Shown: piece after piece, positions 11,901 to 26,900 of the stretch | How positions within the stretch are numbered: the first letter of the stretch is position 1 | How the letters are laid out: each line of letters opens with the position of its first letter | Source of the DNA: Manis javanica | Lineage: Eukaryota; Chordata; Mammalia; Pholidota; Manidae | NCBI RefSeq assembly: GCF_040802235.1 | Contig: NC_133161.1 | Coordinates: 145,133,121 to 145,197,120 of the forward strand | Direction: 5' to 3' | Length of the DNA stretch: 64,000 nucleotides | Notes under the pieces: model-generated | Told to the model about the DNA's origin: nothing | The model's input: the letters and a program-made list of their open reading frames with translations, nothing else | Database searches by the model: none | Program-made: the position numbers and the translations under genes

Positions 11901-14900
11901 CCGGAGCTTAGACCGTTGGGGTGACAAGGAAGAAGTACTGTGACGCCTGGAGCCGATGCTTCGAAGCCCAGAGGAGAGTAATGGGTCACCCACTGTGACT
12001 ATTTCATGAGTGGTTGGGGTGGGACTTCCTAAACAAGGGAGAAAAAGCAATGAAGTCTGTTAAAAACAGAAGAAATGTGTGGTAGTCACTGGTGTCGATG
12101 TTTTGGCTATGCAGATTTACAGCTAAGTGAAAAATCAGCGTTTTCAATGAGAACTCACTAAGATAAAGTTGCCTGAAAGAATTACAAACTAAACGTTTGA
12201 GCTGACCTTCCTGGGTCAAACAGGTCAGTGAAGTCCTTTACCTGCAGAAGGCAATGGCCGACAGCCAGGGGATCTCTGTGTTGGAGAATAACTGGGTGTT
12301 CGAAGCCTAGGGACCTTTGAGATGACATGATAAAAACAGGAGCTGGAGGTCTGGGAATGAGGAGGTCGGTCTGGTGATGGAGGGCTTATCCTTTCAGCTG
12401 TTTTTTGATTTTCTTTAGATGAAATTTCTGTGGTAGGAAATAAAAAACTCTTACTAAGAAAGTGCAATTCAATTATCAAACACATACACTGATAAAAAAA
12501 ACCAGCTACTGGGTCAGGCCAAATTACAGACATATGAGGCGTCCCAAGGGAGTGACGTCTCCCCCCTTTAATCACAGTACTCCCCCAAATGATTCAAGTC
12601 GCAGCCTGATTAAAGACTAACCTGCAAAAGATGTCGGACTATGAGCAATGGTCCTATTTTCATCATGTTCAACTGTGCTATTGATATCTGGCTCTACAAC
12701 TGGAGGACGGCATTCGACTATCTTGCAGGTGTATACGCAGCGCTTGCGAGCGTCTGTGGTGCTCCAGTACACCCTGGAACACCTGCAAGCAGATTTGTAA
12801 AAACCACGGTAAGTGAGGGTACAGAGGCGGACACTAACATTTGTCAAAACCTCTTATCCTAGGTTCTCTGGGCTCCTTAACTTAGCTTCATGTCAGGAAT
12901 TCTTTATATTATAGGGTCCCCTACCTGGGGAGCTCCAAGCTTTTCCAAGTCCTTGTTTTTTTTTCTAGCTTCTCAGAAAATAGCATCAAATCTTTTTGAT
13001 TGTATTGTAAGCAGGGGACAAAAATAGTAAAATACCCTAAAATGCAGCAAAAGAAAAATACTAACCACTACAAGAAATCATTATTGGCTCCACAATGTGT
13101 TACAAATCTAGGAAAGAGCAAACCTGAGGTGTTTCCCTTAAGAGAAAAGCCCCACTGAGACAGGAAAACATAACTGCTTCAGACTCACTGGTTGCTGATG
13201 GAGCTTAGTTAACATGATGAGCTGCTGGCTGAATGTGGAGTATAGACTGTGTCTTCAGAATTGGAATGTAGATAAATTGGGAAATATACAGTAAAATGAG
13301 ACTCCACAGGGGGAGACATAGAAAGAGAATTTTAAATTTATATTGTCAGCTCACCAGAAGTTTAAATTATTTGCTACACACAGGAAAGACTGTAAACTGT
13401 TACTGTCGCATCTGATCATTATTGTGGGGGGGTTGTTTTTAGAAGGGCCTGTAAAATGGAGAACTGAGGACAGAGGCATGACGTGTTTGATCCATGACAA
13501 CATTCTGGAGTTTCAAATCCAGATGAATGGAATCCAAAGAGATTCAGTGGTATCTTATGAGGCTGACAAATGACTATGACATGTCAATGACACTTTCCTT
13601 CTATAAACGGGCTTAGCTGACATAAAAGGATGTTTTAGTCCCAATCCATAAGAAACAGCACAAAAGGGTAGTTCATTTTTAGCACAGGTACAAGCAGCTA
13701 ACAGGTGTGGCCCTCTCCTCGGTGACCTGCCCGCCGCCTCAGGGTGCTCATGCGGTGGGGCCGCTGCCTTCTCGACAGGGCTACTTACTGATATCCGATA
13801 GGGAAGAGCTTATCCTCACAGTCGGAGAGGTCATTCAGGAGTCCTAAGCAGTCAATTGTCATGGAGCCTGACCAAGGAAAGAACTCATCAGAGGAGCATC
13901 ACGAGAAGGCTCACTTCGTAACTGAAGACTTTAAAGGTCCCCGATGACACATCGAGCCTCCCCAACAACCCAGGCCCGTGTCATACCAATCATCATGTGG
14001 ATATTTTCTGGTTCCAAGCCATTGAGAAACTTCCTTCTCAAGCTGATTCCTTCAAAATCCACAAACACTCTTCGAAAGACTTCAAACCCATTCTCAGGAA
14101 CCACCTTCAATGAAAACCCAGGGTAGCTGTTAACAGGCAGTCCCTTTATGTGTTAGGCTTGCGAGACCCACTCTCCCGGGGGCGTGCAGAGCACACTCTC
14201 ACAATCACCCTTCTGTTTCGCTAGCAGGACTTCTACGCTTCTCCTAAGAGGAGGTGATTCCATGAACACCCAGGAGGAAGATAAAACAAGGTTTATCATT
14301 TTGCTGTTTTCAGCCCATTCCCCCTGAATTCCTGGAGAATTCAAAAGCAGCTAAAGCTCTCTCACCTCGCCTTTGATCAAATCCCGATGTCGCTGGCAAT
14401 ACACTTTCTTATCATCCAGAAAGACACAGTTCTTGGCTCGGGAACACATGAAGTGATAGTTGCTCGTGCAGGATGTGAGGCAGCAACCCACAGTGGCTCC
14501 CGGCTTTTGGCAGAATTCACATCGCTAACAATCCGGAGAGCAGAGAGTCCTGGTCAGACTCTGAGATGTTTGAAGCCTCTTCCATCTCCTTATACAACCA
14601 CCCGATTCTGGGTTTCCTACCATTCGTTCTGTTTACTGGCAATCAACCGGATCACAGAAAAGTCACAGGAGCTGCGAAGCCCCCTCCGCACACCCTCTCT
14701 CCCCATGTCTGTGGGGCCCTACAGCTATCACATTCAAATATTGCAACAGGATTTACTACTTGGACCAAAACCATAGTTTTTTTTTTCCTAGGAGGCACGA
14801 TTGATTTAGAGAAGATGAAACTTTGCAGATTAATGCTAAAAACATCCTCTTGCTAGACAGCTATTATATGCAAAAGAACTCAGTCTAGAAACATCACACT

Positions 14901-17900
14901 AGCCAGAAACAATGGCTCTCTAGTTACTGGGCTTAACAGATCAACATCAGATTCAAAGACGTCCTTCAGCCAGCCTATATGTCACCACCTTATTCTGTCA
15001 CAGTCACATCCTGGGCTCCTCTCCAGGGAAGACTTGTTGTTTGTGCTCTCCACACAATTTACTTATGTTTCTTTGCATGTGATTTTTTTGTTGTTCCTTT
15101 CTGATAATCCTTCATCTTCATCACTTTTGCAAAATACAGCTTTTAAAATCTCATTCCTTCATGGCCCCCTCTGATTACTTTCTGCAGCTCCTGATCACTT
15201 TCGACACCCTCATTTCGTGTATGTACTTATGTTGGTTTATCCTAGGGAGCCTCAGAATGCATTTTGTCTAAATCACCTAATACATTAACACCTTTCTTGA
15301 AACATCTGGATTACCTCCCAAGCTAGACAAGTCTTTTTTCTCTATTTCTTTTGTACTCATCTCCCAAGGATCTGAATAACAATCTACCTACAGTGTACAC
15401 CGATATTTGCTGTTGGCTAATCACTGGACAGGCACCATGAAAAACATCAGTGAGGTAGCATCTAGCCACAGAAAGAACATCTGGAAGCTGAGAGGGAACC
15501 CTTTCCTTAACATTTACCCATCGGTTCTTACCAACTGCTTGCCCCTGATCACAGCCATATGCACATTCTTTAGCGATCCGTCGTCATCTTCAAACACTTC
15601 TGCTGACCACAAAGCACAATTCACATGAGTCCATTCATTCTGGCCGATGTAGAGCAAACGGCCAGCATCCTAGGAGATAAAGAGATTTCTTTTTTTCTTT
15701 GAAGAACAAAACATCAAAGGAAGTTTTCTGTGGTATTAGCCTTACCTCAGTCAAGATAACTTTAGTAAATCAATTATAATTCTTTAATCTAGGAATGCCC
15801 ACAAAAACCACAATTCATGTTTTAGTGTTTCTACTTCTCTTTTCTCGATTACCTTTTCCACATGCTAGAAATATTTTATAAACACAGAGAACTTAAAAAT
15901 AAGCACTATGTGGTAAATTTATACAAGCACTGGGTTCTTTAGAATCCTATTTCAAAGCCAGTTCTCTCAACTTGCATTAAAAATCCTTTTTTTATTGTAA
16001 GCTCATTGTATGACAGGCCCTAACCAAGGCTTTACACACATTATTTCCTTCAATCCCTATAGCCATTCTGAGGCAAGTATTATGATCATTCTCATTTTAA
16101 AGATGGAACCAAAGGTCAGAGAGGTTAAGCGCCTTGCCGAGGTCCACAAGTAGGCAGTAAAGCACAGAAATGCATCCAGGCAGCCTACCAGAACTGGAGA
16201 TCTTAACCACTCATCATATTACAGTGAACTCAAGTTACTTAATATGCAACTTATATTTTATTGACTTTCATAAGATCCTTCCTGTGGAAATTACTAGACA
16301 TCAGCAGATTAACTTGAGGCAAATCATCTTCTAAATCAATTAAATCAGTTATTTAAAAAAAAACCTCAAGTGCCACTAAGTGACAAACATTCATTAAATA
16401 AATGATAGTCATCAAGTTTAGACACAAAGGACAAATAGTTCATTTATGGGTGTCAGCTAAGTAGGACCCCATATGCCAAGGTACTTACATTAGCACTGTC
16501 ATCACCATACATTAAACATAATGCACACTGTCTATTATCTTCTATGCCTGGGGGTGGGTTCAGTTCTGGACTATCTTCTCGACTCCTATCAGTACCTGGC
16601 AACCCAAAAGACATCCAGTTAAAATTAGCAATACTGTGTCAATTTCCAGGAAAAAAGAAAATAATTCAGCTTAAGTAGACTATTGCCTATAAAAATCAGT
16701 ACTTTCGAAAAGCGTTCAAGGTTTTGCTATCTCACCATGTTACATTAGAATATTTATATCAATTCTTTAACATCCCAAGTGAAGTAAAGATAATGATTTT
16801 ATTACATTTAAGGATGACCTGGAAATTTCTTTTCAGTCTGCACTTTTATTACACTTGCATTCACAAAGGCAATCATTTGCATAGAGAGAGAAATGGAAAA
16901 TCAACTCTTCATTTGGTGCCTTACTCAAAATTGGGGGTGTAGGAGGATGCAGAGGAGTTGGTGAGTCTGGTTCTCCAGGCCCTTTAGGTTTGGGAGCTGG
17001 AATGATTTTCTTCATTAAAGGAGGCTGCTCAGTGTGGCTGTTTTCCTCTCGCTCCTGCCACTGAGCATAATTATGGTCAAGTGAAGGTGGAAGCACTGCG
17101 TTTGGTAACATCCCACTGCTGAAAACAATTGAGTCAACAAACATTTATGGAACTCCTGCAACACAGCTAGACCATCAGAATAGCCATATTCTTGACAACC
17201 CCAGGCCTTGGCCCTATGCACCAGCCGTTTGCAGAACGTAAGAACAAGTCACAGAATTCGAAAACTGCCAAAATACACAACACTTTATTATTTTAAAAAA
17301 TGTAATTTTGATGTATGACTCTTTGGCTAAACTTCTAAAAACAAATGATAACCCTAACCAAAGAATCACAAGTATGTACCAAATAAAAACTGAAGGTAGA
17401 TGGAGAATGAGGAGCAGTAGAGAGCACCGTCTGAGCTATGAAAGAGAAGCCAACTGCTAACAAATCCTGCCCCAGGTTCTCCATAGAGCACGTGTGTCAT
17501 ACATATCTACATGTTAATCCAAATGCCCTAAAATATTATAAACACATAAATAAGGGAATAAAAGACTAAACCAGCACTGAAAAGGTATTTCAACTGATTG
17601 ACTTTTTTAGTATTAAAACCTAGTCTAAAAAGACCCTCCATCTAGAAATGTAAGAACTCTCAGTTCTAGCTGATGAAGGGGACAAAAGTTAATACTGAAT
17701 TTACTTACTTGCTTGATACTTTATTTGGCTCCCAAAACCTGGACTTCTTGACACTGAACCATGGAAAAACACGTTCCATTTGCTAACAGAGAAACAAACA
17801 AACTATAAACATGGGAATATTCATTCGGAAACTACCTAACAACCACGCCTAACTTCACGCCAGCTTCGCTGCAATCTGAGGATGATTTCAGGCCACCAAG

Positions 17901-20900
17901 GGAAAGATCCATCGCTCTGGTGACCTCACCAACTTCCTCCCAAAGAATCAGAGGAACAAATTAAACCAAAAGCTGTCTTATACACATGGCAAAGCAAAAT
18001 GTAGAAGAGAACAAGTCCGTTCTGTTCATGGGGTAATTACCCAAAGATAAGCATTAAAAACATGAACTTCTAATATCATTCACCCGAATAAAGAAGGACT
18101 TGACCATGCTGTTGGCTTTTTTAATCTCTGGCTGCCCTCCATCTGAATTAATGGCTGCTTGAATGATCTTCACGATATCATCACTGAACTCCAACTGTAT
18201 AGAAAAACAAAGCATTAATTATTCATAAAAGAGGTCTCAAAACCACTTCCTCTGCCCTTCTAAATCATCCAGCTCAGAAATCCAACAGAAAATGGACACC
18301 CTATTTTATTAACATCGTGCAATTTCTTTTTAGTGGACGCCTTTGGGATTCAGTTCACAATTAACCTGGGACAGTCAAGAGATGCCAGGCTAATAAGGCA
18401 AGAATGCAAATAAATTAGCTGTATCATGGTAAGTAATCCAAAAGGGCCACAATTTCTTAGACTAAAATGAATAAGCTATTGAATAGCAAATATGGACTAT
18501 GAGATAATAAATGCTGGTTTCCTATACATTCTTAAAACCACAAATTAAAACGCATCAATTACAAATGAATATCCTATATGGAAAGACACATTATTGAGAT
18601 CTCACAGAGGCAAACCAATTAATTTCACATTAGCACGTTTCCATAAAGTTGTGATACAAAGATAATTTTCAGAGAACTCAGATGAAAGTCAAAGAACCAT
18701 TTTAAAACTCTACCTTCCCTATTGTAACCCACCTTCTGAAACACAGAACTAAAAAATCTCAATTCTAATCATTTAATGCTTACACCCAGGCCCATCCCCC
18801 AAGACCCAAGGAAGCTAAATGCGCACTTGAAATTTTGGTACTTGGCTGTAGAGACGTACCACAGAGGTGTAATTCTCTTGGTCCATTTTCCTCTTGACTC
18901 CTTCCAGATCTAAAGGCTGCTGGTCTTCCTGCTTGCTGACCTCAGTAAGCACCGGGGGGTCAGGGCCCTCCGGGGAGCTGCGGGAAGGGAGACTCTCCTC
19001 CGTCTCAGGATTTAAGTCTGGAGGCTTGGCTGCCTGTTGCCAGGAAAGATATGTTACTTTTATCTAACACTGAAAATGAGGCATCTATTCAAATTCTATT
19101 AAAATTAATAAAGATGGCACTGAATGATTTGTATTATAAAACCTAAATAACATGGAAATCCTCAGAGATTTCTCAAATAATAGAAAATGAAAATTAAAAT
19201 GAGCCAGTTATCTAATAGTTTGGCTAGGCTAACTTAGAAGCTTTGCTTGGTAACTTCTAAATCTTCTAACTTTTGAACCTAGTATGAAGAATAGAAACTG
19301 TCCAGTTTCCTTTGAGTAAGACACAGATGGCAGCTAATATTCCTACTCAAAAAATGGAACTCTATTAAAAGATAAATCAGCAGCCTAGCCCTTAAAGTTC
19401 TCCATGTGATTCTTCCAACATTGTATCTTGTATTCTCAATGACTGTTTTACGGATGTATAGTTCGTAAGTTAAATGGACAAGTAGTGTTTTCAAATTGTG
19501 CCTTGGTGGCCCACTACCATCATCATAGATTAGGCCACCATTCTCTCTCTCTGGGGTTACTATTAACCGCCTCCCAGCCTCAGCTCCCACCTCTAGGCTC
19601 AGCCATCTCCAATCTGTCCTCTTTCTCCAGTCAGAATCTTTTTTTTTTCCCCTTAAAAAGCAACTCTAATCAGGTTACTCTTTTGGGTGAAGTCCTCCAT
19701 TGGCTGTCCATAGCCTTCAGAATATAAAGGCCAAATTTCTTACTATAACAGCACGGCCTATGAAGATGTGGCCCCTTCCTATTTCTTACCCCAAAGAAAG
19801 TCCTACTCTTGGCTCTAAAGATTTTCTTAACAGTTGAATGCCAAAACAAGTAACTCTACAAAAGTGAATGAAGATGGAAGCAAAATAAAAAACTCAACCT
19901 ATCAACCAACCATTCCATTACGAGGTAAAAACCTTCTAAGAACAAAATCAGAAAATGAAATGAGAGTTGAGCCTACTTGTCGGTAGCGCAGCAGGTGGCT
20001 GGTGGTCCGGGAGTTCAGCAAGGCTGTGAGAACTTGCTTCAGAGACACCTGCAGCTCCCTTTCCAGGGCCAGGCGCCACTCAGCGGGGTGCCGCTCAGTG
20101 CAGTTCACACAAGTGTACGCCACGCTCTCTGGCAGATTGGACAGGATCTCATACATCTCATCTAGGAAAACAGAGACGTACAATGATGATGTGCTCTGAA
20201 GACTAGGAGAGCAGGAAAAGAGTGAACTATTCCATGGGACTTAATATAAAGTAGTATGTTAGGAACAGTATTAAGACTCTAATATCCCATAGGAACTCGC
20301 ACACAGTGATCCCTAAGGGGACAGGAATACTACTCCAGGATTCGATTCCTGGGGAATCAATAGGTTATGGTATCCACAAAATACAGCAAATAAGTATTTT
20401 AAAGGGATGTGTCCAAGATAAACCAGCACAAACTTAACACAATGCTACTTATTCCAGAAACCACAAAAATAAATTTAAAAGACTTCAAATAACAACACTA
20501 CCATAATTTTATGTTCTAGTACTTTGGGGGCTCTAAGTGCAGCTGTACCAAGAAAGAAGAAAACTGTAATAAAAAGACTCCAACCTTCTGTACCTGAAAG
20601 ATTCTCACACTTGGAATGGACCCAGCGATCACATTTCCCACATTGCATCATCTTACTTTCATAGTCATCATCATCGTAACACTTATCACACAGAGGGCAG
20701 AAGTTTCCTGAAAGCAAAGCAGAGTTTTCAGCACAGTTTCGGTCCATATCAGTGCCTCAAAGGCCTTTGACGTGCATATGCCAACCTGAACTAAAATGAC
20801 ACTATCTTCTTCTGGAACTACTTACAAATGTCAGCTGGACCTACTATGAGTATTCATGCACAGTCGGTAGTGCCACTATTCTAAGCTCTTTGAATATGTC

Positions 20901-23900
20901 ACTGGTTTTCTTCTTTAGACCCATTATTAAATGTCTTGAGGTAAATTTTGCAGATGACATAATAGAAAAAGAATGGGAGAGAGAACTTGGTCTCTTAAAC
21001 ATTCCAAAGAAATGTTTACATTTTTGAAAAGAGGTGAGGATACGGAAGTAAAAAACACAGTTCATTTATACTTTTCCCTTATTCCTAGTACTTTTACATT
21101 AGAGCTCAGAGTAGCACCTCCTAAAATTCAGCACAATGTATAACCTTCATCAGTTCGCTTTATCCATGTATCCCCTTGATTGTTTTTTACCTAATACGCT
21201 TAACACTGATTTGCTTATTTTAAGTAACTTCATTAGTGAACTTTATATCATCATTAGCCAATTCCAATAAATAAGGAGTTTAATATAGTAGTTATTATTT
21301 TTTCCCAGCATAACTATTAAAATAAATGTTTGATTAAGTACCACCTAAAATCATTTCTGAAATTATCAAATGTGTAATTATCTCACTTTGGAAAATACTG
21401 GCTTAGAGCACTTCTGGGTGGTTAGCTTTATAAAAAGTTCCCTTAATTCTTCCCACATAAACTAACAAAACATTTCTAGTTGCTCTAATATTGTAAGGAA
21501 AGAGCAAGACCAGGAACTTAGTATATGTGTTTAAATGGTATTCTTGACAAGATGTGTGAGTTTTTATTTCATTCCACTGGAGTGACGGTCCAGCTCACCT
21601 CCAAAACACCAAGTACAACCTCGAAAGGTTGACAAAAGTGGCTTTTCTGAAGTACCTTTAGCAAAGAGTTTGGCACAGTCATGGCACAGTGAAAAATCAT
21701 GAGACCACTGTGCATCCCACCCTTTGCCTGGAGTTGTGGATCCACAGCTCTTGCAGCGAACACACTTGGTACAGATCTGGGAAAGTAGAAAAGAAATTCT
21801 TTTCTTAGTTTTAATATTCCTTCTTATTTAAAAAATCTCAAATGCAATCAATTTCTAGAGTTGACTTCTCCACTGGAATGGCTTTTCCCAATAACGGGGT
21901 AAGGAAGTTGTTACGCCGACGTCCCTGGGCGAGGCCGTTCCTGCCCTAAGCTGTGCCTGCTGCCCATGCGCCTGGCCGCCTCTGAAGTGGCGTGTGTGTG
22001 AGCGCTCACCCAGACTTTCTTCTTCTTCGTGGGTTTGGTGGGGTAGTTTGGTCCCAGGCACTCAGGGTGATAGCTGTTTCGGCACTTATTACACTCCAGC
22101 AGCTGCTGTAAGGGAACAGGCAGAAAGGTGAGCATCACATCACCTCCACCAGAACACCTAGTACTTGGGACCCCATTTCATATTCCCTACAAGACAGCAC
22201 AACGCATCATTTTAAGTGTTTAAATTTCCTCATGAATGATTTACTCTCAATTAAAGCATTAGGAATTATTTCCTGCCAAAGACACTCAGGGATGAATATT
22301 CTTATATAAAGTAGATTCGATTTATTTGGGGGCTTTTATCCAATGCCATGCGTTTTTGTATATTCTCAAGGTTAAAACACCAAAACAGGCCACTGACTGC
22401 ACCCATTTAAACAGTCAAAATAAACTAAGCCACAGAGAAAAAAATACACAAAACCTAAATTAAAAGGCTGAAGCAGAGATCGGGAGGACTACTCTCAGGA
22501 GTCGTTTTTCTCAGTTTGGTACCTTTGTAGCCTGGTGCTGCCTTCCACACACGTGACAGAACTTGCAGCGGCGACAACACCAATTTTCCAGCTGGTCCTC
22601 CAGGGGGCGCTCGCTCTCCTCTAAACAAAACTTGTGGAAGGGCTCACAACAGACTTGGCAATACACAAACTACGGTAAAATGGGAACAGAAGTTGTCAAA
22701 TAACATGGAATTATCAAACCAATCCTACTTACATTTCAGGTTTTAGGAGTCCAGTGGTAAATAAATATACTTTATTCAATAGATGTTCATAAAGCAGTGA
22801 CTAGTAAAAGAAAAAAGGTGCAATACTGTGCACTTCAAAAGGAAACTGAAGTGGTTGTAACAGTTGAATATAAAGTAACAAAATAAATATAATTCAAGAT
22901 TTAACTGAATGTGCTAAGTATCATACGACAGGTATAAACAAAGAGCTATGAGAATGTAAGAGTGGGAAGGGGGGAAAGAGAGGGTTTTAAAGGTTTTTCT
23001 ACACTAAACAATTATTAAGCTCTGATCTGTCCTTCCCACCTCTACTTTTAGAATTAAGTTATTTTCATAAAAGGAGTTTTTTAAATTCAAATAAGGATGA
23101 TCCAGAATTTTCTTTTGCCATAAAACAATTACTGGGACAAACTGGTCAACCTAAATAAAGTCTACAGATAAAGTAACAGTAATGTACCAATGTTAATGTG
23201 CCAACGTTAATTTCCCAACATGATTATCTAGGACAACGTCTTTGGTTTTAGGAAATACACACTAAACTATTTAGAGGTGAAAGGACATATGTCTGTAACT
23301 TGCTCTCAGATTTGTAGAAAAAGATGTGTGTATATATAAAATGGGCATATACATTTATTCCTTATTTTGTAAAATATTGACACACAAAGAGAAAAGGACA
23401 AAGCAAATGAAAAGGAGTATAATTTGGGGAATCGCAGTAAAGAGTATATGAAAATTCTTTGTAACATTCTTGTAACTTTTCTGGAAATCTAAAATCATGC
23501 CAACACAAAATTTTTTAAAAACTCAAATGGAAGAATTCATCAAGCAGGTTATGCCTTTTGAGTGCAATGCAGGCAGCGGGCTGTTCATTCTCTGACTCAG
23601 TTTTTAGGAATCCTGTGGGATTGCTGTGTGCAACTACACACTTTAAATTAGAGCAATTATACTCTGAAAAAGCCCTGCTTTATCACACAAGTGGAAGGAC
23701 TGTGATCCACAGGTTATTCCCATGGGTAGCATATGTGTGTATGCAAAGAATTTATTCATGTAGGAAAGGACACAAGGTACACTCCTGGCACTTGTAGATT
23801 GAATATTTTCAGTCTCAATGATACCTAACAAACTCCAGCACTTAGAACAATATACTGCTCATAACAGGCACTAAGAAAGTATTAATGAATGAATACCAGG

Positions 23901-26900
23901 CAGTAATTTGTAATCTTGCTAATGCATTATTTAACACAGCAAGTGGGCAGGACCGAATCTCTTAGCTAGTGAGTGAGTCTCACTGATGGCTCAACATCTA
24001 GATTACAATCTGGCTTTGGATTTTCTTTATGACCTTAGAACACCAATGTGATAAATAATAAGCTAAGGAAGTACTCTGGAATTGAGTATGAATGACAAAC
24101 TACTGCTTCCCCTACAATTCCCCCAAGAGTTGGCCTACCTTTCTCTTTCTTTCTTATTGTGAAGATGGCACATACTACAAAAAACTCAAAAAGGTATATA
24201 TAGAAAGGTTTATTATATATACACATATATATATACACATATATGTGTTTGATGATTTACCTTAAAATCAATGCCTGGAGTGCGATTGCTGGGTTAGAGG
24301 ATATAACCACTTTAAAGACAAACACGTATTTCCAAAACAGTCCCCTCAGAAAGAAAGACTGTACCTAATTTAGATTTCCACCAACAGAAAGTCCCCACTT
24401 AAATTCCAGTTTTTGGTCACTGGAAGGCTTAACCCCTCTCTCCTACACACCATGTTTTAATTTCTCATCTTGTGAATCATACATTCCTGTCCTTAGACTA
24501 TTTTTTTGCTGGCTGTTATTCCCTTTCTTATTAATTGCTAAAAGCTCTTTATAGACAAGGGGATTTTGATATTCAATTATAAAACCACCATCAACAGCAT
24601 GTCTTCTTCTAGAACACTGCATCATTTTTTCCATGTTTGGACATCTACCAAAAAAACCAGAACTCCATTAAAGAGTGAATTTAAGAGATGAGACTACTCA
24701 ACTTTTCACACTCAGTAACTGCTACTCTGATAAGAAGCAGACTCCTTCCTGAAATCACTAAATAACTTCTTTAGCATTTCATTAGCTGGTCTAAACAGGC
24801 GACGGTACCTGCTGTATACCAGCGGAACAGAATATGGTGACTTTTTTCATCAGAGCAAATCATCTACCATTACACTTTCTGGGGTATCAAGAAGCAGGAT
24901 ATCTTACCTCTACGTGCCCACTACTGGCACAGAGAAAGCAAACCACCCTGGGTGTTATAGGAAGAGAGGTCAAGATCCCCAAGCCTCCCATCTCCCACAC
25001 ATTTTCTGCTTCGCAATCCTCCTGTGAAGACAGAAAGATCATTTATGGAAGTTTTAAAATGACACAACTTTGGACTGAAAGGATGAAAATATAAAATTAG
25101 AGTGACACCAGAACGTCAAGAATACTTCATTTCAATGAGTTCAAAAATGACTGCCGACAACACTCTTAAATCTCAAACTGTTAAAAGGCTCATCTATCAG
25201 TTCAATTCATGTCAACTGTAATGCAAAGATAAACTGAGACTGAGCTTGCCTGAGTTTTGCTGATATAAGCCATCATCATGGTTTGATAATGCCTATGTGA
25301 GAGAACACATCCTCAGATGCTAAAGAATCTCACCTAAATGCACTTTAGTACTCAGGATGGGCAGAAGTGCTTCAATGCCCACGTTCTCCACTCAGTTCAC
25401 AGTGACCTCAAAACACTGCCCAAAGTTCTCAAACACTTGAACCCACCTACTAACCCATCGTTCCCCTACTTGGTGCTGAATTTCCTCTTTCCACACCTTT
25501 TGGACACATCATTTTTTAATTGAAAGCCTTATTTAAAGACACTCAGTATACTATGTGGTTCCTAACACTTTTTTACCTTAAAGTCCACTCTGATCCTGTG
25601 GACTCCATCTGCTGGGATTTTTTGCTTAGAACTGTTGCCAGTGGAAAGAGTGCTGAGGATGTTCAAAGTGCCTGCGTTCTCCTGCTTACTGACCGCAGGT
25701 GGTTTTTCCTACAGACAGAAAATGGATAAAGAACAAAACCACATCCCACCAGCCTTCACTTTTCCAACAGAAAATATAAATGACAAATCTTATTAACAGA
25801 TCTGGAAAACATGTTTCCAAAAATAAGTATCCTATAGAAACAGAGAAGTAATCTTCAGAAGATATTTTTTTCCACTGAAGCGTTTTATTCACATGTAAGA
25901 ATTATATCTCTAGAAAAAGAATCCCAGGATTTTACCTCCTGTGTTTTCGTCTTGCTACTTCATGGTCCATAAAACCAGCTAAGGTTGTCAGTACAATGAA
26001 ATTAAACTGATGGGAAGGGAGCAGGTAATTCTGCCATTTTTCTAGATCTTTGAGCTGCGTATCAAATTTTGGGCTGACCACTCCACACTTGTGTAATCTG
26101 CCTCTTGAGGTTCACAACGATTTTTCCAGCTCTGTGATCATCAATGATTTTCAATTTGCTAACATATCATGCTTCATCACCAAAGTTAGAAACTGGAGGA
26201 TGACTTTGGAGCACGGCAATGAGCACCTGGCATTCACTGCCTGTCTTTTCAGTATCACTGAGGCTCTTGACAACATCAGCCAGGACATTCATGGGCACCA
26301 TTAAGGTGGCATGGAAAGATGACAGAAAGAGCCAGAAGATTCTTAAAGACTTATCTCTCCCTCCACATTGTTAAGAAAGGTGACTGTGGTAGACAACGAT
26401 CGCTATAGGATGTTGAGGGCAAAAAAACAATTATGCTAAGCGGCCTACAACATAATCATAAGCGCAGAGGGCTAGAAAGAAGGGAAGAACAAGGGGAAAG
26501 AGACCAAGAAATGAGTTAAAGCCTAAACCTCAAGTTTGTTAATTTGAAAAAACTTCACTGTCATCTACTTAGAAACAGAAATGTAGTTTCACTCAATCAA
26601 TCACAATAAGCGTCAAGAGTAAGGCTATTTCCCTACAGAACAGGACACATCCCTGAGAAATGGCACAGAAGCAAATCTCTCCTCACCTTTTCTTTTGGTT
26701 TTTGTTTTACAGGAATACTTGGGCGAGGAGCCACTTTTTTCTGCTTGCTTTGTTCTGGACCTGAGGAATTCAAAATAATGCAGTCAGATGCTACTAAACT
26801 TACAGTTGATGCTAAATATAATGACAACATTAAGACTGATTGACCTGTGAAGAAAGGGGCATTAGAAAACACAAAAACTACTTAAACCATAGGCTTGAAA

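Larger units (their letters stand above)
12783..19976 (-). other. KMT2A: KMT2A introns 15-24
   Basis: Introns are 12783-13788, 13868-13986, 14105-14365, 14525-15531, 15670-16488, 16596-16924, 17119-17708, 17783-18083, 18195-18859 and 19034-19976. Apart from one MIR, one L2 and possible L2-like sequence at 14990-15360, I see only unique AT-rich DNA. Confidence 0.7.
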
